Part shown: one piece after another, positions 8,796-19,900 of the stretch
Layout: every line of letters starts with the position of its first letter
Position numbering within the stretch: the first letter of the stretch is position 1
Assembly: GCF_003946095.1 (NCBI RefSeq)
Contig: NZ_RHOD01000006.1
Location: 1 to 64,000, forward strand
Source: Levilactobacillus lindianensis
GTDB lineage: Bacteria > Bacillota > Bacilli > Lactobacillales > Lactobacillaceae
Reading direction: 5' to 3'
Length of the DNA stretch: 64,000 bases
The notes under the pieces: generated by a model
The model's database searches: none
What the model was told of the DNA's origin: nothing
The model's input: the letters and a program-made list of their open reading frames with translations, nothing else
Position numbers and translations under genes: made by a program

Positions 8796-10346
8796 TTAGG
8801 CCTCCTCAGCCACGGCGCGTTGGGCCTGCGTCTGGCGATCAAAGTAGTCTAACAGAACTTGCCACTTAGCAAAGACCGCATCTTCCGAATACCGTTGCGC
8901 GTTCTGATAAGCTGCCGCACTGAAGGCTGCCAAACGATCTTGGTCACCCAGTAAGGCAATCATGTCGTCAGCCAAGCCCTGAACGTCACCATCAGTCGTT
9001 AACAAACCACTCTCGCCATTAGCAATGATATCGCTCGGGCCATACTTCACATCGTTGGCAATCATGGGAACCCCATGTGACTGTGCTTCCAGTAACATCA
9101 AGGAGAATCCTTCCGCCCGACTCGGTAATAATCCCAGCTGAGCACGGTCATAGACTGCCGCAATGTCGTGGGTGTAGCCCTTGAAGGAGATGACATCACT
9201 TAGCCCACTGTCGGCTACCTGCTGCTTGAACTTCTTCTCGACATCTCCGTTGGCATACCCCCACAACTCAAGGCGCGCATCCGGGAACTTCTGGTGAACT
9301 TGAGCGAAGGCTTGAATCGAATGATTTTGTTGCTTTTCGGGAGCCAAACGAGCCACATGAACCACGAGGTGCTTCTGGCGTTTGCTAAATGGCTCCTGTG
9401 GTGCAGCTACCTGTTCATCGGTCACATAGCCAACGGGAATCGTAAATGCCGGAATGTCAGTGCCAAAACGATCAGCCACGTCTTGGGACTGTTCTGGCGT
9501 TGCTGAAATCACAGCATCCCACTTGTGCCAGTTCATCAAGGCATTTTGATAGTTGTTATTGAGTGGCGAATGAATCATATCGGTTGGATCCGCGACATGG
9601 TCATTATGCAGGTGTAAGACCTTGAAGGCTGGGGTCTGCATGTTAAAGAGTGCCCAGTCACATTCCACGGTCCGGTCACAGATATAGACATTGGTTTCCC
9701 CATTGGCATTCAATTCGTCGTAGAAGAACCGGGTCAACCCGTTCATCCCATTGAAGGTCCGGCTACTGCCGTCACCATAATTCAGAACCCGCCACGACAG
9801 ATGTTCCTTACCCGCGTGGTCGATCAGATGACATTTTTCGATATGCACTAGACCATCTGGACCGAAGTACTGCTCCTGGACGATCTTGCCGTCCCAATCA
9901 AAGAGCTGTTCCAAACACTTGAAACCACGCGTGTCCCACCAAACCATCTTGAGGGTCCGGCCGTTCACGTCAAAGTACTGAATATTACTAATCTCATCCT
10001 CGGTATCCTTACGTAGGTAGATAATCATTAACATCTTCCCCTGCGTGAACACCTGGATCTGATTGTCTTTTCGCGTACTGGTCGTGTTACGTGGTAATGA
10101 AAAATCATTGAGAGTCAGTGGCTTACCAGCCACCTCTTCACTCCCACAGAAGAATTCAAATAAGTTCACGAAGTTTTCTCGTGGAATACCGGCCTGTGCC
10201 AGAATATTGGTCAGTTCCATTGAGAAGATTCGCGTCACAATTTTTGCTGGGATGCCGTTCTTATGGAAGAGATGGAGCCGATTAATTTCCGCGTGTTCAA
10301 TCCCTGATTTTGAGTATTGCATGTTGTCATTTAAGAAATAATACAT
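8796..10346 (-). CDS. GT4-type glycosyltransferase, TarM/TagE/GtfA-like (second paralogue)
   Basis: A 516-residue paralogue of its two neighbours: same N-terminal pattern (MYYFLNDN...IEHAEINRLHLF), same beta-rich middle (GRTLKMVWWDTRGFKC, VHIEKCHL) and a GT-B C-terminal domain with HVARLAPEKQQ and a canonical EX7E (EGFSLMLLE near 411-421). In related systems the GtfA-type subunit with intact motif adds the first sugar (often GlcNAc) to Ser/Thr. It is 15 bases from the upstream paralogue behind GGGAGGAC and almost abuts the next. Donor sugar cannot be read from sequence. Confidence 0.8.
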   Translation of the reverse strand: MYYFLNDNMQYSKSGIEHAEINRLHLFHKNGIPAKIVTRIFSMELTNILAQAGIPRENFVNLFEFFCGSEEVAGKPLTLNDFSLPRNTTSTRKDNQIQVFTQGKMLMIIYLRKDTEDEISNIQYFDVNGRTLKMVWWDTRGFKCLEQLFDWDGKIVQEQYFGPDGLVHIEKCHLIDHAGKEHLSWRVLNYGDGSSRTFNGMNGLTRFFYDELNANGETNVYICDRTVECDWALFNMQTPAFKVLHLHNDHVADPTDMIHSPLNNNYQNALMNWHKWDAVISATPEQSQDVADRFGTDIPAFTIPVGYVTDEQVAAPQEPFSKRQKHLVVHVARLAPEKQQNHSIQAFAQVHQKFPDARLELWGYANGDVEKKFKQQVADSGLSDVISFKGYTHDIAAVYDRAQLGLLPSRAEGFSLMLLEAQSHGVPMIANDVKYGPSDIIANGESGLLTTDGDVQGLADDMIALLGDQDRLAAFSAAAYQNAQRYSEDAVFAKWQVLLDYFDRQTQAQRAVAEEA

Positions 10347-10361
10347 GAGGCGTCCTCCCTT

Positions 10362-11876
10362 CTATGCCTGTAAGAAACGTTGCCAACGGTTCCAGACTCG
10401 ACGCTGGGTCCAGGTTGCATTAGCGGTCTGATAAGCCGCATGGCTCATAACCTGTAGCTTCTGCGGATTGCTGAAGAGGTCCACCACGTGCTCAGCCATT
10501 GCCAGTGAGTTCCCGCGATCAATCAGATAGCCATTGTCCCCGTCTGTAATGAGGTCTCTTGGCCCATAATTGAATGGGTAACTGACCACTGGAATGCCGT
10601 GACTCATGGCTTCAAACATTCCCATAGGCCCTCCGTCTGCGATCGACATGTTCACCAGAACTTGGTAAGTATCGTACTTCTGTGATAGTTGTGGATCGTA
10701 GTCCTTAAAGGTCACATTGTGTTCCAGATGGCGTTCGCTAACCAGATCAACCATCTTCTTTTGGTACTCATGATCCCCGTAACCGTAGAGGTCAAATGTC
10801 GCGCCAGGAACCCGATCCTGAACTAAGGCAAACATCCGTAGCAACTGCTCTATCTGCTTGTCTTGGGCAATCCGGCCAACATATAGCAAGCTGTTGACTC
10901 GACGATCGGTCGGTGCAATCTCATCACGACCATCCTTAGCAAGTGGCGCCATCGTAACCGCCGGCAGATCAGTTACATTAGCTTCAGGGAAACGGGTCCG
11001 CAAGTGTTCGGCCTGTTGGGCCGTCCCTGTGATAAAGCCATCGAAGTGCCGGAAGTGCTCAAAGGCCGGCTTCAAGAAGCCATCCAGGTCACCATGGATC
11101 GGATCATCAGGTGAGACGGCATGATTAATTGGCAGGTAAATATACTTCCGTGAGCCATCATCCAGATTGAGAAGCGGCCGAACTCCGGTACCTGGTCGAT
11201 CACTGATGAAGGTCGTCGTTCCGGCATCCTGCTTGCTAAGTTCTGCCAAGAAGAATTCAAATAAGTCATCCTGATTCTGGAAGAACCGGTCACCCTGGCC
11301 TTGATAGTCCTTCAAAATAACCCGCGAGACCAGCGGATTCCCGTTAGTGTCGGGAACGCTATAAATTTCAATTGCGGTTTGACCAGTCGGCGTGTAATAC
11401 CGTTCCAGAACTAATTTTCCATTCTGCCCAAAGTATTGTGTGGCCGAACGGAATCCCCGCCAGTCCCACAGGTCCGTTTCAATCAGGTTCCCCTGATTAT
11501 CCGCATGTTCATGATAGAAGACCCGGCCAATGGTTCCCGGGATGAATCCAACGCGTCCGAGATTGTCATCACCATTGAGTACTTGACTGAAGTTAGCCCC
11601 CACAACCACTTCGGTTTCTACTGGCAGGCGTAAGTCATCGGTTCGCACAACCGTCGTTGGCACCGCCGTCGCCTGTTGGAAGAAGTCAAACATGTTGACA
11701 ACTTCATTGTCGGCAATGCCAAACGTTGTCAACGTCCGGTGTAACAACCGATCGTAAATCTTCGTCACAATCTTGGCGGGTTCTTGATAATGGTTAAAGA
11801 GTTTCACCCGGTTCATTGCGGTATGTTCCACACTCGAATTCTTTTGCAAGATGTATTCATTAATAAAGTAATACAC
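10362..11876 (-). CDS. GT4-like glycosyltransferase paralogue with altered EX7E motif (possible GtfB-type partner)
   Basis: A 504-residue paralogue, first of the three in transcription order. The N-terminus (MYYFINEYILQ, HTAMNRVKLF) aligns with the other two once the GTG at 11876 is used; this GTG lies six bases after GAGGTG, whereas the GTG at 11885 lies inside that ribosome binding site. The C-terminal domain keeps VGRIAQDKQIEQLL, but the catalytic motif reads DGGPMGMFE (about 410-420): the first Glu is Asp and the following residues differ from the EGFSL of the paralogues. In GtfA-GtfB pairs the GtfB subunit has lost catalytic residues and serves substrate binding; this protein may play that part, though Asp might still function. 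Confidence 0.72.
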   Translation of the reverse strand: MYYFINEYILQKNSSVEHTAMNRVKLFNHYQEPAKIVTKIYDRLLHRTLTTFGIADNEVVNMFDFFQQATAVPTTVVRTDDLRLPVETEVVVGANFSQVLNGDDNLGRVGFIPGTIGRVFYHEHADNQGNLIETDLWDWRGFRSATQYFGQNGKLVLERYYTPTGQTAIEIYSVPDTNGNPLVSRVILKDYQGQGDRFFQNQDDLFEFFLAELSKQDAGTTTFISDRPGTGVRPLLNLDDGSRKYIYLPINHAVSPDDPIHGDLDGFLKPAFEHFRHFDGFITGTAQQAEHLRTRFPEANVTDLPAVTMAPLAKDGRDEIAPTDRRVNSLLYVGRIAQDKQIEQLLRMFALVQDRVPGATFDLYGYGDHEYQKKMVDLVSERHLEHNVTFKDYDPQLSQKYDTYQVLVNMSIADGGPMGMFEAMSHGIPVVSYPFNYGPRDLITDGDNGYLIDRGNSLAMAEHVVDLFSNPQKLQVMSHAAYQTANATWTQRRVWNRWQRFLQA

Positions 11877-11912
11877 GACTGCCACCTCATTCTTTTCGAC
11901 TAATTATTCCCG

Positions 11913-12116
11913 TTACTCTTCCCAGGGATACTTACCTTCATCATTTTTCTCCGTGTGTTTCATCATGTATTCCGTGCGCTCGTCCATCCGCTTACGGGTC
12001 TTCCGCTTATGTATGGACCGGAAAACCAAGACAACGATTCCTAAAACAAAATAGATGGATAGCCGTAGGAAAAATTGAATCTTCTTGTACGCAAAGATAC
12101 TCGTTAAAACTAGCAT
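11913..12116 (-). CDS. Small single-pass membrane protein
   Basis: 67 residues: one long hydrophobic segment (about 14-34, FFLRLSIYFVLGIVVLVF) followed by a very basic stretch (HKRKTRKRMDERTEY) and an acidic end. A good ribosome binding site (GAGAGGAG) precedes the ATG at 12116. It sits between the split toroid gene and the three glycosyltransferases with 15- and 36-base gaps, so it belongs to the operon. It may anchor or position the glycosyltransferases at the membrane, which is a guess from context. No family recognised. Confidence 0.6.
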   Translation of the reverse strand: MLVLTSIFAYKKIQFFLRLSIYFVLGIVVLVFRSIHKRKTRKRMDERTEYMMKHTEKNDEGKYPWEE

Positions 12117-12131
12117 GCAAGTGACTCCTCT

Positions 12132-13773
12132 CTAATACTTATAGTCATAGTAACTAATTAATCCGGATAGGAAATGTTCACAATCATCAATCCGCGTTCG
12201 GAAATGGTCGTTGCGGGCGTAGAAACCGCCGACCAATTTGGCTGGATGGTAGAAGTACATCGCCACCTCAGGGAAGAAACTACCGGTCAACAGCTCATAT
12301 TCAGCTCGATACTGCCAAACAGAGCGCAGTGTCGCAACATCATAGGGTGCTAGCAGATCGTCATTGCCCGTAGCCTGGATGGTATCCGTCATCTTAACGG
12401 CTGCCGTCAGTAATTCTAAACGCGTCGGGTAAGGCATCAGTTTGTGCTTAATGTTTTCCAAGTCCTCAAAAGCATTCTTCAACCCCATCGCCATATAGTC
12501 ACGGTTGTTGCCAAAGATTCCTAAGGCATCGTTGACGGCATAGGCGATCCAGTGGTCATGATTGCGGCCATAATCGTGGGCCACCATGAAGTCCAAGGTC
12601 TCCTGAATCAAGTTCTTCACGCGTTCCTCATGCGTCATCGCGTACAACCGAGACATGGCAAAGACAATTTCACCTTCATAATAGATAATTCGAAAGGCAT
12701 CCTTGACGCTCAAGTCTGATCGTAACACATGATTGAATCTACCATCGGCCTGACGAAAGGCTTCGATACCTCTGAAGGCTTGCAGCGCTGGTTTCTCAAA
12801 TTGCGTCTCGTGAGTCACTTCTTGATACTTGCACAAGGCCAGAATTAGCATGGCTTGCGCTCCAAGCTTCAGCTCCGCCTCGCCCTCTTTGGGTTGTTCG
12901 ACAACAAACAGGGCATCGTCTTTCACCATCGTCAAATGCTCAAGACCCCATTTTAAAGCACGCTTGGCTTGTTTAAGATCATCATGGCGCTTAGTAAACG
13001 TAATCGCTTCCAATAAAGCATAAATCGAAGAGAAGTGCCGCACACTATTATAGTTACTTAAAACCCGTTTGATGCTGGGGAAGTAACCATAAATGAATCG
13101 ACCATCAGACTTGATTTGATTCTTCAGGTAGGTTTCACCTAGCCCCAAGTAATCCACAATCTCTTGTTTAGGTTCAGCCAACTGGCGAACGCCCAGTAAT
13201 TGTGGGTGGTTATCTTCTAATCCCCAGACACGATTTCCATCCGTGAAAACACCACTAGTCGTAAAGGTCCAAACACTATCGCCGGATTGAATATCAACAT
13301 CGTTATTTCCATTACGTTTCATGAGATATTCGGTAATTGCTGAATAGTTCACGGTTGCTTTTGCCGTTGTCTTGCCGACTTTATAGTCTTGAGCCGGTTC
13401 GAAAAACTCATGACCATTAATCTCCATTTCTAGCAATGCCGTCCGGAAGTCTTCATCGAAACTGACCCCCCCCCCGCCAGAAATTAGCACGTGTGATTCT
13501 AGCCAAATCTGTCGTGAATTTTTCACGACTAATTTGCTGAATAGAGTGAATGGTTTCTACCCGAACCCAGGATGCTGACATCGCTTGGGTTAGCCGATGT
13601 TCAACCTGAATCCAAGCCTTCTTAAACGAGTCGGCACGGATGACCGTCACGGCCGCACGATGCCTTTTATCGGAAATAGACACCACCAACGTGGATTGCC
13701 CCGTTACGCGATTCTGAAGATTACCGCGGTTAATTAATTCCCCTTTCAAACGCTTAATTAAAGCCTTTTTCAT
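12132..13773 (-). pseudogene. Frameshifted alpha/alpha-toroid protein gene, split at a G10 tract (candidate phase-variable gene)
   Basis: Two overlapping frames form one gene. The first runs from ATG 13773 to a stop at 13453 (106 residues, basic alpha/beta N-terminus); the second is open from about 13526 to 12132 (464 codons) and has no ribosome binding site of its own. They meet at ten G on the minus strand (13466-13475). Nine G would join them into ~546 residues reading ...FWRGGVSFDEDF.... The C-terminal ~300 residues are paired helices (IYALLEAITFTKRHDD, LGAQAMLILALCKYQE, YYEGEIVFAMSRLYAM) as in six-hairpin glycosidase or epimerase toroids. I do not recognise the family. It lies between the adhesin and its glycosyltransferases, so a role in glycan synthesis or trimming fits. 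As sequenced it is OFF or broken. Confidence 0.75.
13466..13475 (-). repeat. G10 homopolymer tract inside a coding region
   Basis: Ten consecutive C on the plus strand (G on the coding strand), the longest G/C homopolymer I noticed in the window. It lies exactly where the two frames of the toroid gene must be joined; 9 or 12 G restore one frame. Confidence 0.9.
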
Positions 13774-13914
13774 CTAATTTCACGCCCCCATAAATCCTTA
13801 GTGTTTTACGTGAAAGCCCAATAGAAAATTAGTCTAACTAAATCTCATTCACTATAAACTAATAATACTATTTCTTTCGCGTATTGTCGATTAATAGCCT
13901 CGACCTATGTATGA

Positions 13915-13940
13915 ATCCCCACAGTTTGACCTGTGGGGAT
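13915..13940 (-). other. Perfect 10-bp hairpin between adhesin and downstream operon
   Basis: ATCCCCACAG at 13915-13924 pairs perfectly with 13931-13940 around a 6-nt loop, 43 bases after the adhesin stop. There is no T-run on either side, so it is not a classical terminator; it may be an RNA processing or partial stop signal that sets the ratio of adhesin to modification enzymes. The rest of 13774-13982 shows no gene and is A/T-rich. Confidence 0.6.
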
Positions 13941-13982
13941 CCGCTCATGTAACGTTGCCGTTACACTTTGTTCATTGTGTTA

Positions 13983-16900
13983 CTAAACCGTGTGATCATC
14001 GTCACTGCCATTTTGACGGTGCTTGCGACCGAAGAACCACCATGAACCACCCGTTGCGGCAGCAATCGCTGCGATGATTGCACCCCAGAGTGTGGTGTGA
14101 TTGTCCTCATTGTTATCAGTCGTTGGTGTTGCATCGGCAGAGTTACCAGAGTGCTGGACATCGCTACCATCACTAGTCTTGGCGTCCCCTGACTTGTTTT
14201 GCTTGTCCGAATCGTCATGACTCGCATCATCGGAGATACCAGTTGTTCCAGCGGCCGTCAAGTCAACTGGTGCTGCTTGGCCTTGAGCCGCATCACCGGC
14301 GTAACCCAACGTGGTTGCCGTGCCACCTGCAGTGCCCGAAACATTGGTACCAGAACCCGTGCCATTGTTCGAACCACCATTTGTGCCACTGCCGTTACCC
14401 ATGCCGGAACCAGAACCTGAACCTGAGCCTGAACCGGAACCACCGTTCCCGCCATTTCCACCGTTTCCAGCATTCCCATCAGAATCGTTATCTGAGTCAC
14501 TGTCTGAGTCAGAATCACTGTCGGAATCGGAGTCACTATCCGAGTCTGAGTCACTGTCAGAGTCTGAGTCGCTGTCGGAATCCGAATCACTGTCGGAATC
14601 GGAATCACTGTCGGAATCGGAATCGCTGTCGGAATCAGAGTCACTGTCGGAATCGGAATCACTGTCGGAATCAGAGTCACTGTCGGAATCAGAGTCGCTA
14701 TCTGAATCGGAATCGCTGTCAGAGTCGGAATCACTGTCAGAGTCGGAATCACTGTCAGAGTCGGAATCACTGTCAGAGTCCGAGTCACTATCGGAATCCG
14801 AATCGCTATCTGAGTCGCTGTCTGAGTCCGAGTCACTATCCGAATCAGAGTCACTGTCGGAATCGGAATCACTATCTGAATCAGAATCGCTATCTGAGTC
14901 TGAGTCACTGTCGGAATCAGAGTCACTGTCGGAATCAGAGTCGCTGTCGGAATCAGAGTCGCTATCTGAATCAGAGTCGCTATCCGAGTCCGAATCACTG
15001 TCGGAATCGGACTCGCTATCTGAATCAGAGTCACTGTCGGAGTCCGAATCGCTGTCAGAATCCGAGTCACTGTCGGAGTCCGAATCGCTGTCAGAATCCG
15101 AGTCACTATCTGAATCGGAATCACTGTCGGAATCGGAATCGCTGTCCGAGTCAGAGTCGCTGTCGGAATCCGAATCGCTATCGGAATCGGAGTCGCTGTC
15201 GGAATCAGAGTCACTGTCGGAATCGGAGTCGCTGTCGGAATCAGAGTCACTGTCGGAATCCGAATCGCTATCTGAATCAGAGTCACTGTCGGAATCGGAA
15301 TCACTATCTGAGTCAGAGTCACTATCTGAGTCCGAATCACTGTCGGAGTCTGAATCGCTATCTGAATCAGAGTCACTGTCGGAATCAGAGTCGCTGTCGG
15401 AATCAGAGTCGCTATCTGAATCCGAGTCACTGTCGGAGTCTGAATCGCTATCCGAGTCCGAATCGCTATCGGAATCAGAGTCACTATCCGAGTCCGAATC
15501 ACTGTCGGAATCGGAATCGCTGTCTGAGTCTGAGTCACTATCCGAATCAGAGTCGCTATCTGAGTCCGAATCACTATCTGAGTCCGAATCAGAATAACTG
15601 TCCGAATCTGAGTCACTGTCGGAATCAGAATCACTATCCGAATCGGAGTTGTCGTCAATTGCTGCGGCTACACCCGCCCAGTATTTAGCATCACTGGCTG
15701 CAGATGCGGCACTATCCTTAGCTGCTTTGGCTTCATCCGCTGCAGCTTTTGCCTTCTCAGCGGCAGACTTAGCAGCGGCGTTATCGCCGGCCACGTTCTG
15801 TGCTGCGTTTGCTTCGGATTGTGCTGCCTCAGCATTTGATTGTGCCGTTGAAGCTGCGGCTAAAGCTGAACTGGCTGCGGACGCTGCGGACGCCGCGTTA
15901 GAAGCAGCATCTGCAATTTCAGCATTCGACGTATTAGCAGTGGCATACTTATTAGCAACATCAGCATATGAGCTAGCCAATTTTGCATACTCTTCAGCAT
16001 CGGCCGCTTCTGAAGCTGCGGCTAAAGCTGCGTTAGAAGCATCGTCACTATCCACGGCGTTAACCGTCAGGTAGGCACGTCCTAAGTCGACGGTAACCGT
16101 CGTTCCCAGAGTCGTCTTAGCCGTAATTCTCAAGAAGTAGTAACCGGCTTGCGAAGTCTTTACATCGGATAAATTAAGCGTATCTTCCGTTTGACCATCC
16201 AACTTCACAATGTCAGTTCCATCAGCAGTTGTTGAGTAGTACCACTGGTAAGTAATCTTGGAAGCATCCCCAGTGTTACCCGCACCAGCATCTGGTTGGA
16301 AAGTGACGGAGTTCCCGGCATCAACTGCCTGGTCTTCAAGTCCGTTACCCACTTGGATAACCTTGGAATCAGAATAGGTTGTCCCATCGGCGTTCGTTAC
16401 CGTAGCTGTAATCGTCACGGTTCCCCGTGCATTTGTGGAAGTTGCCGTAACAACCCCGGCGTTGTTAACCGTAGCGATACTTTCATCACTACTGCTCCAA
16501 GTAATATTACTCGTGGAGTTCGTTGGATTGGTTGTCGCAACATAAGTCCCTGGGTCAGAGTTCAACAGGTAATTGTCCCCACTGATCGTGATCCCAGTAG
16601 CTGGAATTTCTTTGTCATAGACATCAACTTCAGCTAAGTTACTGTACAGCTGAGCCCCAATTAAAATTCCATAATCAGAGTACATCTGGAATAGCAATGT
16701 CCCCTTGAAAGTATCGTTGGTCTTCACAGTCAACGTGCTGGCGGTGGACATCTTCATCCCCCACCCAGCGTTGTTTTCCGCGGTAGCACTTTCCAAGTAA
16801 CCTTGAGAAACAGCATCGTCGGTGGTCATCCACTTACCGTTAACCTGAACATACCAGGTCACACTAGTCGTAATCGCTGCCAGGTTGATAATCCCCAGCC

Positions 16901-19900
16901 GTGAAGTCCCAGTTAAAGTAAAGGTTTGACCTTGCTTCGTTGACGTCATCGTTGCTGGTTGTTGGGTATAGCCGTTGGTGATTGGAATTCCCCAAATCAT
17001 CGTGGCATTTCCGGAAGGCTTCTTCTTGTAAGAACTCGTGTCGTTGGAATAGTTAACCGCGTATGATGCGGCTTCCGTACCGGATGAAGCAGAAACCGTT
17101 GCTGCGGCAGCATATGAATTGGCATCTGCCAAAGCGGTGCTGGCAGCGGCAGCAAATGAGCTGGCCGCGATGAAGTCTCCAGCGCTAACTGCTGAAGAGG
17201 CTTGGGTCATGTAACTGTTAGCGGCAAAGGCTGCGCTATCCCCGGATGCTGCAGCTAATTCAGCAGCCTGTGCGTATTCCTGAGTATCCGCGACATATGA
17301 AGCACCTAAACTCGTATTCGCCTTGATGCTACTTGATAATGAGGTTGCAACACTGGCGGCTAAAGTAGCGGCTTGAGTGGCTAAAGCATTGGCAGCATTG
17401 GCTGCAGAAGCAACTTCGGAAACGTGAGACGACTGGGCATCCACGATGATCTTCGTTGCGTCACTAGCGGCACTAGAAGCTTCCACCGATTCGGATTCAG
17501 CCAGGATCAGGTTTGACGCCGCATCCTTGGCTGCCCCAGAGGCTGCCGTGTAATCCTTAGCGTTGGCTGCCGACGTTGCGTATTGTTGCGCCTTAGCTGC
17601 ATACGAAGCGGTCTTAGCAGCTGCACTAGCTGCCATTGAGTTGGCAATCGTTGCACCAGAATTGAATTCCGGCACATTGTTATAAGCGTTGTTGGCATCT
17701 TGGGCGTGGGTTGCAGCTTCGGTTGCTAATGAAGCCGCGACACTCGCCGTTGAGGCAGCGGTTGCAGCGTAACTATCTTTCAAGTAACTTCCAATAGTTG
17801 CATCCTGTGTAATCCGGGCAGCTTCTGACAGCGCATTATCCACGTTTTCACGGGCTAAGGCTGCAGCTGAGCTAGCCAAGACACTGTAAGATGAAACTTT
17901 TTCAGCACTTGCGGCGGCAACTAGGGCTGCTGAGCTAGCACCACTGTAGTCCCCAGCTGCTTCTAAAGTTGCAGCAGCGCTTTGGGCGGCAGCGGCCGAT
18001 TTGGCTTCCGTAGCGGCTTCAGCGGCATACGATGCGGCGCTCTTAGAAGCGGCGGCGGCAGCAGTCGCGTAGACCTTCCCGGAAACCATTTCATCAGGTT
18101 CGAAGTCAGCTAAGGAGTTCATGGTAATGACAGCTTCGCTGACCGCAGTAGCCTGTGTATCGGCTTGCTTAGCATAACTTGCGGCTAAGCTAGCGGCCTT
18201 CTTGGCTTGGTCCGTGTAAGTTCCCTTGGCATCGGTCACAACAACCGTCAGAACGTTACTTGCTTTCTTAAATGAACCACCGGTACCCAACATACCCTTT
18301 TTACCAGAAGCAACATATTGGTAGTAATACGTTCCGGCGGCATTTGGCGTTAAGGTGACGGAAGCATTCTTCTCCGAAACAGTTGTCGGATCCGTGGCTT
18401 GTTTCCACGTCTTGCCATCGGTTGACACGTACCAAACGTAAGTTGCACTTCCGGAAAGTATGGTGAAATCACCGATTGTCGCGGTCAACGTGATACTTTG
18501 ACCAACATCAATCGCAGACTTATCAACATCGAAATCAGTTGAAATACCACCCTGATCATCCGTCGCATTATTTTCCACGTTGGTATCGAATTGAACAGCT
18601 AAAGAAGCTGCCTTAGCAGCATCACTGGCGGCCGTTGCGGCAACTACCGCGGCTGAGGATGCTTGAACTGCTAACGAACTGGCTTCCTTAGGTGTTGCGG
18701 CAGTCTTGGCTGCTTTAGCAGCTGAATCGGCAGTAGCAGCGGCATTGGCAGCCGTCACTGCAGCACTGCTAGCGGCGGCAGCATAGGAACTCGATTGATC
18801 CCCATGGTAACCGGAAGCCGCATTGGCGTAACTCGAGGCAGCACTAGCAGATGAAGCCGCGGCACTAGCCTTAGAAGCGGCATCCGAAGCGGCATCCCCG
18901 ATAGAGATGCTGACCGCTGCACTGGCATAGGACTTCGCACTGTCACGGAAAGCATTGGCAGCATTGTTATTTGCTGTCGCCGTCTCTTCCGCCAACGTAG
19001 TCGAAGCCACTAATGCCGTACTTGCCGCTTCATAATTACCGGAAGCGGCAGCAGACGTTGCCGTCACGTAGTAAGAATCGGCGTCATTGGCTAAATTAAC
19101 GGCCGTTTTGGCTGCTGATTTAGCATTCTCGAAGGCAACGTTGGCCGATGATGCGGCAGACAACGCTGCGGAGTTATTTTTATCATATTGTGTCGCTAAG
19201 TAAGCTTCATTAGCTGCTGCTGAAGCTTCAGCGGCAGCATTTGATGCCGCGCTAGCTAGGCTGTGAACCATGCTAGCATATGAACTTACCATGTCTTTAA
19301 TCCCAATGGCCGCGGCGGAACTCCCCATGCTGGCGTAGCTAGAAGTTGTCTCGGCATAGGACTGGGCTTCTTTGGCAAAATAGTTCGCTGAGGAACTGGC
19401 TTCACCGTACTTGATCCCGGCATCCGCGCCCCCAACTTGTGAGTTCAAAGCATCGAGGTACATGTTCGCTAAACTATTATAGTAATCGGCAAATTTGTAA
19501 GCTTGGTCGGTTTCGGCATAAGCACTCTTGGCCGCACTGTTGGCTGCCTTAGTTGCGGCCGTCGAAACTAACTTATCGTAGCTAGAAGCTGCACTGGCAG
19601 CCTTCGCTGCGGCTTTGGCTGCGGCTGAAGCTGCCACAGCTGCGCTACTGTCACCTGCTGAATTGGCGACTTCATCTGATGAGGTATAGAAGGTCATTCG
19701 TGAAACATTGGCCTTCTTGGTTACCGCAACCTTGTTAACTGACGAGGTTACCGCAACATTTAACGTAATATCAGTTCCAGCTGTTTCAGCCAGCTTATTT
19801 ACCTGGCTTGCTGAAATGTCTGTACTGGCACTCGTGGCTTCCGCACTGCTGGTTGCAACGGCACTAGTACTCGTGGCCTTTTCTGATTTTTGTGCTGAAC

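Noticed and set aside
14478-15647. CRISPR-like regular repeats
   Set aside because: The 18-bp units are contiguous, in frame and coding; there are no spacers and no cas genes.
14243-15688. Long plus-strand and out-of-frame open frames (430-480 codons) across the Ser-Asp repeat
   Set aside because: They arise because the TCN/AGY-GAY repeat has no stops in several frames; products are low-complexity mirror repeats with no ribosome binding site.
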